From NCBI GenBank assembly GCA_002282445.1, contig NCJK01000001.1:62001-126000 (forward strand): DNA of 64,000 nucleotides, read 5' to 3'. Source of the stretch: Burkholderiales bacterium 39-55-53. GTDB lineage: Bacteria; Pseudomonadota; Gammaproteobacteria; Burkholderiales; Burkholderiaceae_C. The stretch's first letter is position 1. The number at the start of each line of letters is the position of its first letter. The notes beneath the pieces were generated by a model that did no database searches, was not told where the DNA came from, and saw nothing but the letters and a program-made list of their open reading frames with translations. Shown here piece after piece: positions 6,744 through 16,296 of the stretch. A program made the translations under genes and the position numbers.

Positions 6744-8625
6744 AGCAGTACACAGGTATCAAATCGTCTTCAACAATTGGTTCATTCAATTCGTCAAAGC
6801 TTGCTGCAGAGGGAGCTACGGAAGATTGTTTTGCATATGCTTTTGGCTGGTACACAACAAACGCACCTTCATTGCGTTTTTTTGTTTGCTTGTTGAATGT
6901 TGGTATTGCTGTTATGTAACTTGCAGCTGTTGTCTCGTATTTAAAGACCAGCACATTTTTGTCAAGAATTAGCTCAACTTCACCGTCTAGTTGCAAAGCA
7001 CCGATACCACTTAACGCTGGCATCAAATCCCTGCACTTGAAGAGAAACTTGAGTTTGCGAGTTAGCTTTAATTTATTGTTCAAAGAGCAAACCGTGTCTG
7101 CCCCAATATCACCGGCTTTATCAAATATTTCAAATTCAAGTGCGTCACTTGCAACGGCAAAACTACATAAGTCATTTTCAGGACGACTTGCGTGATCGCC
7201 CTTACTGTCAATCCATTTCTCAGCGTATAACTTTGCAAGCTTATGCATCGTAGGCGCATTGATTTTGAATCGATTTTTTATTGATGCAACGTACTTTTCA
7301 TTCAGCTTAGCTTGTGTGAACTCTTTCCCTTCACCAGCAGCAAAAGAAACAATGTCAATGTATGCAAAGTCTGCTGGCATTGCCTTGTTTGTCAATTTCA
7401 TTGCATACACAATACTTGGCGCTTTGTGTATGGCCATAATTTTCCCTACATTGGTGACACCAAACTGATTGATATCTTCATTGCCTAACAGCCTCTTTTC
7501 CAAGTAAAACTTGCTGTAACTTGGCAAATAAAAATCGTTGTTACCAAATTTAATTAATTTTTTTCTTGGTTTAGATGAAGTCGTAACACCACTGCGGCTA
7601 CCAATTGGGCTTATGAGAAGTTCGTTTGATGACGAAATGAAAGCTAGTCTTTTTCTGGCTTCAACGTACTTACCGTTTGCATCTCTTTCGTATCCAAGCT
7701 CAGGCACTTTATCAAGTTGCTCTCTGAATTTTCCAGTAACAAATTGGGTTCGTAGCATTTCTAGAATGCAGCGCAAATTGTTAGGTACTGGTGGAAATTG
7801 TCTGCGATATGAAGCAAGCAATGCTGACTTGATAACTTGCTCATCGATGCTGCTATCGATGAAATGCATCTGCTTTCCATCAACTCGGACTAAAGCTAGC
7901 GAATATTTCCGCTTGTTCGCGTTGACTCCAAAATCCAAGTCAAAACTAGCAATTCCGCTTGCTTTGCGCCAGTACTCTTCTGCTTCTTCCAATAGTGCTT
8001 GTCTACGCTGAACATCAGTAACTTCAACTATTGCTGCCCTTTCAGGTCTGGGCTTTGAAACACGATTTGGGGCAGATGTGTAATTGCTTGGATTTGCAGC
8101 CTTGTCTGCTGTCTCATCTGCCTCGTGTTCATCAAGCAAAAGGTCACTCGTTAAAGAAGGGCTGACAGTTGATGGTGGGGAAATCTTAGCCTGTTGCTTA
8201 GCAAGCCCAGTCACGCCACTGTTTTGGTCAATGTAGTTTGCAAGCTTGGAAACATTTTTTTTGTATAGCTTAGGCTTAGCTTGCCACTCCTCGTGTATTG
8301 CATTAAGGGCGCTACTCATTCTGCTGCGCTTGCTGTCATTCAACGTATTCACGCCGTAAAACAAACGCAGTATTGGCGCAAAATTAATTTTTGTACTCGT
8401 CTTTCTAAGTTGCTCTTGCGGCAAATGAGCCAGCTTTGCGTTGTAGTAGTCAGGGAGTTTGTGAGCCTCTTGCCACCAGTAATATATTTTGGCGAGATTT
8501 TCACGCTCTTGCTGCTGAGTTACGTAGTGCATTCGCAACTCTTGTACGCAGCTGTCTTGCAAAGTGTTTAACTGATCGTCAAGATTTTTCTCAGCTGCTG
8601 AAATTTTTCGTTTCTTAGTTGCCAT
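6736..8625 (-). CDS. unknown 629-aa protein, operon partner of the transglycosylase
   Basis: No named family recognised. Residues 1-150 are helical and charged. A Ser/Thr/Pro-rich linker follows (about 150-200), then a globular region (about 205-600) and an acidic tail (EPIVEDDLIPVYCYA). The segment near 540-595 (KCRDLMPALSG, then VELILDKNVLVFKYET) has a faint sliding-clamp-like strand pattern, which I regard as speculative. There are no obvious ATPase, nuclease or methyltransferase motifs. It starts 14 nt after hsdR with an AGAGG ribosome-binding site, and its end overlaps the DpdA/TGT-like start by 8 nt. The two proteins are therefore probably made together. A DNA-handling partner (as ParB-like DpdB is for DpdA in dpd clusters) is a reasonable guess, but the sequence is not ParB-like. 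Confidence 0.6.
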   Translation of the reverse strand: MATKKRKISAAEKNLDDQLNTLQDSCVQELRMHYVTQQQERENLAKIYYWWQEAHKLPDYYNAKLAHLPQEQLRKTSTKINFAPILRLFYGVNTLNDSKRSRMSSALNAIHEEWQAKPKLYKKNVSKLANYIDQNSGVTGLAKQQAKISPPSTVSPSLTSDLLLDEHEADETADKAANPSNYTSAPNRVSKPRPERAAIVEVTDVQRRQALLEEAEEYWRKASGIASFDLDFGVNANKRKYSLALVRVDGKQMHFIDSSIDEQVIKSALLASYRRQFPPVPNNLRCILEMLRTQFVTGKFREQLDKVPELGYERDANGKYVEARKRLAFISSSNELLISPIGSRSGVTTSSKPRKKLIKFGNNDFYLPSYSKFYLEKRLLGNEDINQFGVTNVGKIMAIHKAPSIVYAMKLTNKAMPADFAYIDIVSFAAGEGKEFTQAKLNEKYVASIKNRFKINAPTMHKLAKLYAEKWIDSKGDHASRPENDLCSFAVASDALEFEIFDKAGDIGADTVCSLNNKLKLTRKLKFLFKCRDLMPALSGIGALQLDGEVELILDKNVLVFKYETTAASYITAIPTFNKQTKKRNEGAFVVYQPKAYAKQSSVAPSAASFDELNEPIVEDDLIPVYCYA

Positions 8626-8639
8626 TTGCAGCCCTCTTC

Positions 8640-11600
8640 TTAGCTAGCTTCAGCCCACTCATCGCCCAATGCTTGAACCTGCTGCAACACTAGCTCTACA
8701 GCACCATCCTGCTGGTCGGGTGGGTACTTGTATTTGCGCAGGATGCGTTTAACCATCAACCGCAGATTGGCACGGACACTTTCACGTTCTGCCCAATCGA
8801 CCTTGATGTTTTGGCGAAGATTCTCCGTCAGTTCGTGTGCAATCTTTTTAAGGATTTCGTCATCAAGCATACGCACAGCTGATTCGTTATTTGCCAGCGC
8901 ATCGTAAAACTTCACCTCGTCATCAGTCAGCCCAAGTTGTTCGCCGCGACCACTTGCTTCGCGAAACTTCTTAGCCATCTCAATCAGCTCTTCCATTACT
9001 TGTGCAGTTTCGATGGCACGGTTTTGGTAACGCTGGATAACGTTCGTCAGCAAGTCACTGAACTTTTTCTCCTGCACCACGTTGCTGCTAAAGCGACTTT
9101 TAATTTCCCCTTGCAGCAAGCGTTCAAGCAGTTCAACAGCTAGGTTACGTTCTGGCAGGTTCTTGACTTGTGCCAAAAACTCATCGTCAAGCAGCCCAAT
9201 GTTTGGCTTATCCAAGCCCACAGCATCAAATATATCAACCACGCTGTCGGAGACTACAGCAGAGCTGATGATTTGCCGTATAGCCAAGTCACGCTGCTCA
9301 TCCGTCTTACGCTGTTTGGTTATGTCACGCTTAGTTAGCAGGACTTTGATGCCTTGCATAAATGCCACTTCTTCACGCACAGCCTTAGCATCATCTAGTG
9401 TGCAGCACAAGGTGAATGCTTTGCTCAATGCCACAGCCGTATCAGCAAAACGTTTCTTGCCGTCTTTCAAACCAAGCACGTGGTTAGCTGCACCAGCAAG
9501 TGTTTTGTGCCCAGCAGTCATAAAGTTGCTGTAGTCAAATCCGTGCAGCATCCCACGCAATACGTCCATTTTTTCAGCTAGTACGCTGTAGGCTTCGTGT
9601 GCATCAACAGTTGTTCTTCCACGTCCGTTGCTGTTCGTGTATTCCTTCATCGCGGCTTTAAGTTCATTGCCGATACCGATGTAGTCCACAACCAAGCCAC
9701 CTTGCTTGTCTTTGAACACGCGATTGACCCGTGCAATGGCTTGCATCAGGTTGTGCCCCTTCATTGGTTTGTCCACATACAGCGTATGCACACAGGGAGC
9801 ATCAAAACCTGTTAGCCACATATCGCGGACGATAACTAGCTTCAACTTGTCGCTTGGGTCTTTAAACCGTTTCTCAAGCCGCTTTTTGGTTTTGCCATCG
9901 TAAATGTGTGGACGCAGCAAAGCCTTGTCGCTTGCAGAGCCAGTCATCACGATTTTGATTGCACCCTTTTCAGGGTCTTCATCGTGCCAATCGGGACGCA
10001 GCTTGACGATTTCGTTATACAAGTGAACGCAAATGTCACGGCTCATAGCCACAACCATTGCTTTACCAGTCATTGCCTTGTTACGCTCTTCAAAGTGTGC
10101 AACCAAGTCAGCTGCAACCTGTGCAACACGCGGCTCTGCACCAACAACACGCTCCAATGCAGCCCACCGGCTTTTGAGTTTTGCCTGTGCGCTGTCCTCT
10201 TCGTCTTCAGCTAGTTCGTCCACTTCAGCGTCAATCGTGGGCATTTGCTGCTCGTTGAGCTTTAACTTAGCAAGCCGCGATTCGTAATAGATAGCAACAG
10301 TAGCGCCATCTTCCTTGGCTTGCTGCATATCGTAAATGTGGATGTAGTCACCAAACACAGCGCGGGTGTCACGGTCTTCGCTACTAACGGGAGTACCAGT
10401 AAATGCCACAAACGTTGCATTTGGCAAAGCATCACGCAGGTGTTGTGCGTAGCCAGCTTGATAACGCTCTTCACCAGCCTTGCCCTTCAGCTTGGCATCA
10501 AAGCCGTATTGTGTGCGGTGTGCTTCGTCCGCGATAACCACTATGTTGCTACGGTCGGACAAGACAGGAAACGTGTCTTCGTCCTCGCCCAGCATAAATT
10601 TTTGGATGGTGGCAAACACAATGCCGCCCGATGGACGATTGGCAAGTTTTGCACGTAAGTCTTGACGAGTACTAACTTGAACAGGCTGTTCGCGCAGCAA
10701 GTCTTGGCTCAAGCTAAACACGCCAAACAACTGTCCATCCAAGTCGTTGCGGTCTGTGATGACGACAACCGTTGGGTTTTCCATTGCAGTAGATTGCATC
10801 ACTCGCGCAGCAAAGCAAGTCATTGTGATGCTCTTTCCACTGCCCTGCGTATGCCAAACAACGCCACCTTTATGAGAACCGTCAGGACGCGATGCTTGAA
10901 CAACCTGCTCAATCGCTGCACGTACTGCGTGGAACTGGTGATAGCCAGCAATCTTTTTAACTAGCTTGCCATCGTCCTCAAACAAGACAAAATAGCGCAG
11001 GTAGTCAATCAAATACTCAGGCGCGAGGACACCACGCACCAAAGTTTCAAGCTCTTGGAACTGTCCAAGCGGGTCGATAGTCTTGCCATCAATCGTACGC
11101 CAAGCCATAAATCGCTCAGCATCGGCAGACAACGAACCAAGCAATGCCTCTGTTCCATCCGAGATGACTAACACCTCGTTGTAATGGAAAACATCGGGTA
11201 TTTGCTCTTTGTACGTTTGAATTTGGTCGAACGCCTTCCAAATGTCAGCGTTTTCGTCAGCTGGGTTTTTTAACTCCAGCAACACAAGCGGCAAGCCGTT
11301 CACGAACAAAATAATGTCGGGTCTGCGGGTGTGTCGTGCGCCCTTAATAGTGAACTGGTTGACTGCAACCCAATCGTTTTTCGCTGGCGTTTCCAAATCA
11401 ACCAAACGAACAAAGTCACCACGTGTCTCACCATCTTTTTGGTACTGCACGGGCACGCCATTAACTAGCAACTTGTGAAAATGTCTATTAGCACTTAGCA
11501 GCGATGGAATGCCAAGGTCTTGCACTTGTCTCAAAGCATCTTCACGTGCGTTTGCTGGAATGCTTGGATTTAAACGGTTGATTGCCTCACGCAAACGAAA

Positions 11601-11735
11601 CGGTAGCAACGTATTCTTGTAGTCAGCCCGTTCAGGCGTTACACCGTCAAAAGCAATGTCATAGCCACTTAGCAACGTATAACCAACGTCACTTAGCCAG
11701 CCTAATGCCTCTTGTTCTAGTTGGTCTTCAGTCAT
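8640..11735 (-). CDS. hsdR: type I restriction enzyme, translocase/endonuclease subunit R
   Basis: A 1031-aa HsdR. The nuclease domain carries the PD-(D/E)xK site D140 ... E154-L-K156. The SF2 motor follows, with Walker A TQGSGKS at 296-302, DEAH at 403-406 and FTGTP near 445-449. The helical C-terminal region contacts the methylase. Length is normal for the family. With HsdM and HsdS it forms the complex that cuts unmodified DNA after ATP-driven translocation. It starts at the base right after the hsdS stop and is followed 14 nt later by the 629-aa gene. No frameshift or missing motif was seen, so it is likely active. Confidence 0.95.
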   Translation of the reverse strand: MTEDQLEQEALGWLSDVGYTLLSGYDIAFDGVTPERADYKNTLLPFRLREAINRLNPSIPANAREDALRQVQDLGIPSLLSANRHFHKLLVNGVPVQYQKDGETRGDFVRLVDLETPAKNDWVAVNQFTIKGARHTRRPDIILFVNGLPLVLLELKNPADENADIWKAFDQIQTYKEQIPDVFHYNEVLVISDGTEALLGSLSADAERFMAWRTIDGKTIDPLGQFQELETLVRGVLAPEYLIDYLRYFVLFEDDGKLVKKIAGYHQFHAVRAAIEQVVQASRPDGSHKGGVVWHTQGSGKSITMTCFAARVMQSTAMENPTVVVITDRNDLDGQLFGVFSLSQDLLREQPVQVSTRQDLRAKLANRPSGGIVFATIQKFMLGEDEDTFPVLSDRSNIVVIADEAHRTQYGFDAKLKGKAGEERYQAGYAQHLRDALPNATFVAFTGTPVSSEDRDTRAVFGDYIHIYDMQQAKEDGATVAIYYESRLAKLKLNEQQMPTIDAEVDELAEDEEDSAQAKLKSRWAALERVVGAEPRVAQVAADLVAHFEERNKAMTGKAMVVAMSRDICVHLYNEIVKLRPDWHDEDPEKGAIKIVMTGSASDKALLRPHIYDGKTKKRLEKRFKDPSDKLKLVIVRDMWLTGFDAPCVHTLYVDKPMKGHNLMQAIARVNRVFKDKQGGLVVDYIGIGNELKAAMKEYTNSNGRGRTTVDAHEAYSVLAEKMDVLRGMLHGFDYSNFMTAGHKTLAGAANHVLGLKDGKKRFADTAVALSKAFTLCCTLDDAKAVREEVAFMQGIKVLLTKRDITKQRKTDEQRDLAIRQIISSAVVSDSVVDIFDAVGLDKPNIGLLDDEFLAQVKNLPERNLAVELLERLLQGEIKSRFSSNVVQEKKFSDLLTNVIQRYQNRAIETAQVMEELIEMAKKFREASGRGEQLGLTDDEVKFYDALANNESAVRMLDDEILKKIAHELTENLRQNIKVDWAERESVRANLRLMVKRILRKYKYPPDQQDGAVELVLQQVQALGDEWAEAS

Positions 11736-13025
11736 TTAAGCTGTTACCTTTTCCAGCTCTGCCTCTGCGTCAGTAATACGCACTTGCCCAGAGATTAAAC
11801 GTGGCAGTAATGTGTCACGTAGGTTAGCAAGTGTATTTGCTTGTAAGGCGTTATGCACAATGCGTTCAACTAGTGGCGTGAATAGTGCATTTGCTACTTT
11901 TAACACTGACTCATTGGGGACGTTTACTTTAGCTGACGACAAATGTCCTCGTTGAATATGCCCCATAGTAGTAGCCTTGCTTGCAGCTATCTGCCTAAAA
12001 CTTTCGAGGTGATGCTTAGTCCACAAATAGTAAAACCATTTATCAAAGCGACTTGAAGAAACTTTGAACAAATGTTGGTTCAACGCACCAACTCCACCAC
12101 ACCAAATTTCAACCTCAAGACTTCCAGACCAAGAAAACAAAACATCACCATTTTGAATGACGTACTCGGGCTTAATCAAACCAGAAGCCAAGTCTGCGCC
12201 TGCTGTGTCTCCCTTACGAAGCTGGGCTATTTTGATAACTGGTAAATCATTAACACCTGTTGGTGGAAATTTCTGTAATGCAAGGCCATTCAAAAATTCA
12301 GCGACATCGTCTAAAGCCTCAACCTGCCAACCCTTCGGAAGCAAACCCAACTCAGCCTCATCAAACGCATCAGGAAAAAGTGCAGCAGTAGATACATCCA
12401 TTCCATCGGGCAACTTGCCCTCAGACTTTGCACGTACAGGGTCAAAATCCACGAACCAAGACTTGAACAATGCTTGAGCAATAGCTTCTAGTGTTGCATT
12501 GGTTTCACGTAATAGTGTGATGCGGTTATCCATCGCAGCCAATGCTTTTGCAGATGCTCTACGTTCATTTGGTGGGATGTGTTGGAATTCGTAAGCAGCA
12601 ATTGATTGCCAAGAAACTCGTTGACGACCAGAAGTACCTTCCATACGCCCAATTGCATACTTACGGAATTCAGGGTCACGACAAAGATAGTAAATGTAGT
12701 CATCATCTTTAGGGTCAATGCCACATAGAACGATAAATTCTGTTGAGCCTTCACCTACAAGCTCCGCATCAAGACAATTAACCTGCGCAGTTTTTCCGTT
12801 CTCTAAGCACGGAGTGATTCGGGCAAGCAAAGTGTCGCCATTTTTAAAATGTGCTCCTGCTGACTTTGCAACACGAACTTCAACATCACTGCGCTGTATG
12901 TCTCGGGAATTTTGTGGAAGCGCCGCCATTTCAACAAAAGGGACCTGGACTCCTTTGGTAACTCGACGCTTTGGATTGATTTGAGCTATCTCGTCTAGCC
13001 GAGATAGCTTTAATTCAAAACTCAT
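11736..13025 (-). CDS. hsdS: type I restriction enzyme, specificity subunit S
   Basis: A protein of about 429 aa with the HsdS layout: two target-recognition domains, each followed by a conserved helical spacer. The central spacer contains LAAMDNRITLLRETNATLEAIAQALFKSWFVDFDPV (read in segments), an HsdS hallmark. The second TRD starts near PKGWQVEALDDVAEFLNG, and the C-terminal spacer ends TLANLRDTLLPRLISGQV. It sets the DNA target for both methylation and cleavage. ATG 13025 is preferred over TTG 13031; it overlaps the hsdM end by 11 nt, indicating coupling. The recognised sequence cannot be predicted from here. Confidence 0.93.
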   Translation of the reverse strand: MSFELKLSRLDEIAQINPKRRVTKGVQVPFVEMAALPQNSRDIQRSDVEVRVAKSAGAHFKNGDTLLARITPCLENGKTAQVNCLDAELVGEGSTEFIVLCGIDPKDDDYIYYLCRDPEFRKYAIGRMEGTSGRQRVSWQSIAAYEFQHIPPNERRASAKALAAMDNRITLLRETNATLEAIAQALFKSWFVDFDPVRAKSEGKLPDGMDVSTAALFPDAFDEAELGLLPKGWQVEALDDVAEFLNGLALQKFPPTGVNDLPVIKIAQLRKGDTAGADLASGLIKPEYVIQNGDVLFSWSGSLEVEIWCGGVGALNQHLFKVSSSRFDKWFYYLWTKHHLESFRQIAASKATTMGHIQRGHLSSAKVNVPNESVLKVANALFTPLVERIVHNALQANTLANLRDTLLPRLISGQVRITDAEAELEKVTA

Positions 13026-14562
13026 AGCCAAGACTCCCGAGTTTTTGCTTAATCACCTCATCAAGTTCAGCACCCTTAGCCATCTGCTCACCTAATCTCT
13101 CAGTCAGCTTTTGCATCTTGTCTGCAAACGCTTCGTCATCATCCGCAACTTCTTCAGCACCAACATAGCGACCCGGAGTGAGTACGTGTCCGTGTGTAGC
13201 AATTTCAGCTAAGCTAACGCTGCGGCAATAACCCGCAACGTCTTCATACACACCACCTTGACCACGCCAAGCTTTAACAGTCTGCTCAATCCGTGCAATC
13301 ACGTCATCAGTAAATTCAGCTTGGATACGGCTAATCATCGTGCCAAGCTTACGAGCATCAATGAAAAGCACTTCACCCTTGCGTTTGGTTTTTTGCTTAA
13401 CTAAGAACCACAAGCAAGCTGGGATTTGGGTGTTGAAGAACAACTGGCTAGGCAATGCAATCATCACCTCAACAGTATCAGCCTCCACCATTGCTGCACG
13501 AATCACGCCTTCGCTGTTTTGGCTGGAACTCATTGAACCATTTGCCAACACAATGCCAGCACGACCAGTAGGTTTGAGGTGATACAGCATATGCTGTAAC
13601 CACGCATAGTTGGCATTGCCTTGTGGTGGTTCGCCGTAAACCCAACGCGGGTCTCCCATTAAGCTACCGTGCCACCAATCGCTAATGTTGAACGGTGGGT
13701 TCGCAAGGATGTAATCAGCACGAAGGTCTGTGTGTTGGTTTTTAATAAACGTATCAGCAGGCTCGCGACCAAGATTAAAGTCAATGCCGCGAATAGCCAA
13801 GTTCATCGCAGCCAATCTCCAAGTTGTTGGGTTTGCTTCCTGCCCGTAAATGGCTACGTCACCAATCTTGCCGCCGTGTGCCTCAATAAACTTTTCACTT
13901 TGTACGAACATTCCACCCGAACCACAGCAAGGGTCATACACCTTGCCCTCGTGCGGTGACAGAACAGCCACAAGTGTTTTAACAATTGATGCTGGCGTAT
14001 AGAACTGCCCTCCTCGCTTACCTTCTGCGTTGGCAAACATACCGAGGAAATACTCGTATACCTGTCCTAGTACGTCACGTGCAGTACTGGCGTTATCGCC
14101 AAAGCCAATAGTAGAAATCAAGTCAACCAGTTCACCCATCTTGCCATCGGGCAACTGTGCTCTTGCATATCGCTTGTCAAGAATGCCTTTGAGCTTAGGG
14201 TTCTCACTCTCAATCACAGTCAACGCTTCATCAATGCGTTTGCCAATGTCAGGGGCTTTGGCAGCGGCACGAATTGTTTCCCAACGTGCAGATTCGGGAA
14301 CCCAAAACACATTTGTTGCTGTGTAGTAGTCACGCTCTTCCAGCTCTGCCGTAATGTCTGCATCACTTGCATCGCCAAAGTAGTACTCGTCTTTGGGGTC
14401 ACGCAAACGAACAGTTAACTCTTGCTGCTTCGCCGCGAAAGTGTCCGATATGTACTTCAAGAAAATCAAGCCCAATACATAGTGCTTGTACTCTGCCGCA
14501 TCCATAACTGGCCAGAGTTTGCAGGCTGATGCCCAAAGTGTTTTTTTAATGTCGTCAAGCAT
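13015..14562 (-). CDS. hsdM: type I restriction enzyme, N6-adenine methylase subunit M
   Basis: A 515-aa HsdM. The N-terminal helical HsdM_N domain (LWASACKLWPVMDAAEYKHY) is followed by the SAM-dependent N6-adenine methylase fold. GGQFYTP lies at 184-190, the SAM-binding DPCCGSGG at 210-217 and the catalytic NPPF at 288-291. It methylates adenines in the HsdS target to protect self DNA. It lies 19 nt downstream of the RHH gene and overlaps hsdS. The length is standard for the class, and no damage was seen. Confidence 0.95.
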   Translation of the reverse strand: MLDDIKKTLWASACKLWPVMDAAEYKHYVLGLIFLKYISDTFAAKQQELTVRLRDPKDEYYFGDASDADITAELEERDYYTATNVFWVPESARWETIRAAAKAPDIGKRIDEALTVIESENPKLKGILDKRYARAQLPDGKMGELVDLISTIGFGDNASTARDVLGQVYEYFLGMFANAEGKRGGQFYTPASIVKTLVAVLSPHEGKVYDPCCGSGGMFVQSEKFIEAHGGKIGDVAIYGQEANPTTWRLAAMNLAIRGIDFNLGREPADTFIKNQHTDLRADYILANPPFNISDWWHGSLMGDPRWVYGEPPQGNANYAWLQHMLYHLKPTGRAGIVLANGSMSSSQNSEGVIRAAMVEADTVEVMIALPSQLFFNTQIPACLWFLVKQKTKRKGEVLFIDARKLGTMISRIQAEFTDDVIARIEQTVKAWRGQGGVYEDVAGYCRSVSLAEIATHGHVLTPGRYVGAEEVADDDEAFADKMQKLTERLGEQMAKGAELDEVIKQKLGSLGYEF

Positions 14563-14581
14563 TGTTCGTCGTCAGTCGTGG

Positions 14582-14791
14582 TTAGCGTGTTTTTGTTTTG
14601 GGCATCAACTGTGCAGCTGGATTGGCTACTTGTTGAAGGCGTGTTTTGTTTTTGGAGTTGCTGCCTTGAACGAAGTCGCGCATAAACGACCTCAAGACCT
14701 GTGCAGCTGGCACGTTATGTTCGTGGCAAAGGCTGATGAACTGCTCCCGCAGCTCAGGCTCTACCCGTATCCGCATTCCAACGTCTTTCAT
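14582..14791 (-). CDS. ribbon-helix-helix regulator, first gene of the RM operon
   Basis: A 69-aa basic protein. The start is ATG 14791 with a GAGG ribosome-binding site 5 nt upstream. A short strand GMRIRVEPELREQFISL is followed by two helices (HEHNVPAAQVLRSFMRDFVQG), which is the RHH (CopG/Arc/MetJ) fold. A lysine-rich tail follows. RHH proteins bind DNA as dimers and usually repress their own operon. The position 19 nt upstream of hsdM, facing the divergent mrr-like gene across a region with a palindrome, fits an autorepressor that delays restriction. An antitoxin-like role is possible, but no toxin gene is visible. Confidence 0.7.
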   Translation of the reverse strand: MKDVGMRIRVEPELREQFISLCHEHNVPAAQVLRSFMRDFVQGSNSKNKTRLQQVANPAAQLMPKTKTR

Positions 14792-14878
14792 AGCATCCTC
14801 AAGCTCAAATAGGCACACAATGTGTATCCACACTCTAGCATATGGTATAGACTTGAGAAATATTTGATGGGACTAGAG
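14792..14878. promoter_or_regulatory. divergent control region between RHH-hsd operon and mrr-like gene
   Basis: An 87-bp region holding the palindrome ACACAATGTGT (14815-14825) flanked by an inverted pair CTCAAG (14798-14803) and CTTGAG (14852-14857). It is the only gap between the two divergent transcription units, so it must hold both promoters. The symmetric elements are good candidates for the RHH operator. No consensus -35/-10 pair was identified. Confidence 0.5.
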
Positions 14879-15850
14879 ATGAAAAATATTTGGTGCGTGA
14901 GAGCTGATTTCGGCACTTACACGAATCAGTTCGTAAATGGCGGCTATGTTGCGGTTGGCTACGGCCTAACTTCAAGCCTTGCTAACGTGACGACTCGGGA
15001 AGAACTTACAAATTTATACAAAGCTGCACATCCCGATGAGACTAGCAACCTAGTCGTTGGGCAGCAAGTAGGTCAAGTAGCTAGATTTTTGCTGGAAATG
15101 CAAGAAGGTGACTATGTCGTTACCCCTGCTGCTGACACTGAATGGCTGCACTACGGGCGTGTCACGAGCAAAGGCTACTGGTTTGACGAAAGCAAAACAG
15201 ACGGTTGTCCCTACTCACATCGCAAAGGCATCGAGTGGCACAAGGAAAAGCTAAGTCGTAGCGCATTTTCTGTCCCATTCCAAAACACAATCCGCTCATC
15301 ACTAACAGTCTTTGCAATCAGCCAGCAAGACGAGTTTTTAACTGTAATTAAAGCTGACGGGCACGTATCGCAAAAGCACACAGCTGTGTACGACCCCTAT
15401 GAATCTGTTCTTGAACAAGTTCTTGAGCTACACGACAAAGAGTTTGAAATTCTTGTTGGCTACCTGTTGACAGCAATCGGCTTTGAAGAAAGCCAAGTTA
15501 CTGGCAAAACAGGCGATGGTGGTGTTGATGCAACTGGAGTACTGAATGTTGCTAACTTAGCCAAAGTAAAAGTCTTTGTGCAAGCCAAGCGCTATAAGCG
15601 AGGCTCAAAAATAAATGCCAATGTAGTGAAGCAGCTACGTACAGCAATCCCTGTTGGTGGACAAGGTGCATTCATTACTACTGCCGATTTTCAAAGTGCA
15701 GCTGCAGAAGTTGCTGTAGAGGCTGGATTTCCACGCATTGGACTAATTAACGGCAAGCAGCTAGTGGACTTGCTAGTTGAACATTGGCAGGATTTGCCAA
15801 CTGAATTTAGAGACCGTCTAGGCTTGCGAATTGGTTTGATTCGGGCATAA
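14879..15850 (+). CDS. Mrr-family (type IV-like) restriction endonuclease with N-terminal sensor domain
   Basis: A protein of about 323 aa. The C-terminal third is an Mrr_cat nuclease: FEILVGYLLTAIGFE (E190), GGVD217, then VFVQ235-A-K237-R, the D...QxK site of Mrr enzymes. The tail LINGKQLVDLL is also typical. The N-terminal part (KNIWCVRADFG ... GDYVVTPA ... YGRV) looks like a PUA/EVE-type pocket, a fold used to read modified bases; that assignment is by pattern only. Mrr enzymes cut modified foreign DNA. The start is ATG 14879, with GGGA about 6 nt upstream; ATG 14867 and 14822 are alternatives. It is divergent from the RM operon that contains a possible base-modifying transglycosylase. Confidence 0.8.
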   Translation: MKNIWCVRADFGTYTNQFVNGGYVAVGYGLTSSLANVTTREELTNLYKAAHPDETSNLVVGQQVGQVARFLLEMQEGDYVVTPAADTEWLHYGRVTSKGYWFDESKTDGCPYSHRKGIEWHKEKLSRSAFSVPFQNTIRSSLTVFAISQQDEFLTVIKADGHVSQKHTAVYDPYESVLEQVLELHDKEFEILVGYLLTAIGFEESQVTGKTGDGGVDATGVLNVANLAKVKVFVQAKRYKRGSKINANVVKQLRTAIPVGGQGAFITTADFQSAAAEVAVEAGFPRIGLINGKQLVDLLVEHWQDLPTEFRDRLGLRIGLIRA

Positions 15851-16296
15851 CTGTAATGTTCGAGAACAATCGCGGATACGGACGGACATTTTTGGTGCAA
15901 CGGTCAAAAATCACCACATCAAAAGCGTAAGTACTCCCCAGCAACTTTTTACGCAGCAGGTTTTTTGGGTACAGCAACCCTTTTTTTGGGCAAAGTGCAC
16001 CGTTTTACAAGCCCTACACGCGGCGCAAAACGCAACTCAGCTACCAACGCTAGTCCAAAACAGCAAAACAGCTTGTAGGGCTTCTAACTTGCAACTTGCA
16101 AGTTAGTCCTCGAAATGTGGCACTTTAGCCACAAGTTTGGGCTAAATAGCACTGAGCATAAATTGCACATTACATACTCAGTGCAGCTAAGTCATTGATT
16201 TATATAGGTTTATAGACAGGCAAAAAAGGGGTAGGAATTTTGGACATAAGAAAACACACTAATAGCACTTTAAACATATCAACGCGAAAGGTGCAA
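15851..16296. other. 446-bp non-coding stretch rich in inverted repeats
   Basis: No convincing gene here. It contains AAGCCCTAC (about 16012-16020) paired with GTAGGGCTT (about 16075-16083), and the 19-bp palindrome at 16086-16104. A small hairpin TGTGGC/GCCACA lies at 16116-16133, and an 8-bp inverted repeat GCACTGAG (16149-16156) / CTCAGTGC (16177-16184) with a 20-nt loop. It lies directly upstream of the short recombinase gene, so it may hold its promoter, a recombination site or a small RNA. Confidence 0.45.
16086..16104. repeat. 19-bp palindrome, copy 2
   Basis: AACTTGCAA-C-TTGCAAGTT followed by AG; differs from the copy at 3333-3351 only at the central base. The two copies sit close to opposite ends of the island. 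Confidence 0.7.

Noticed and set aside
5484-15850. Complete dpd (7-deazaguanine DNA) cluster
   Set aside because: No folE/queD/queE/queC-like, ParB-like dpdB or dpd helicase genes were seen; only the DpdA-like protein is present, so it cannot be called a dpd system.
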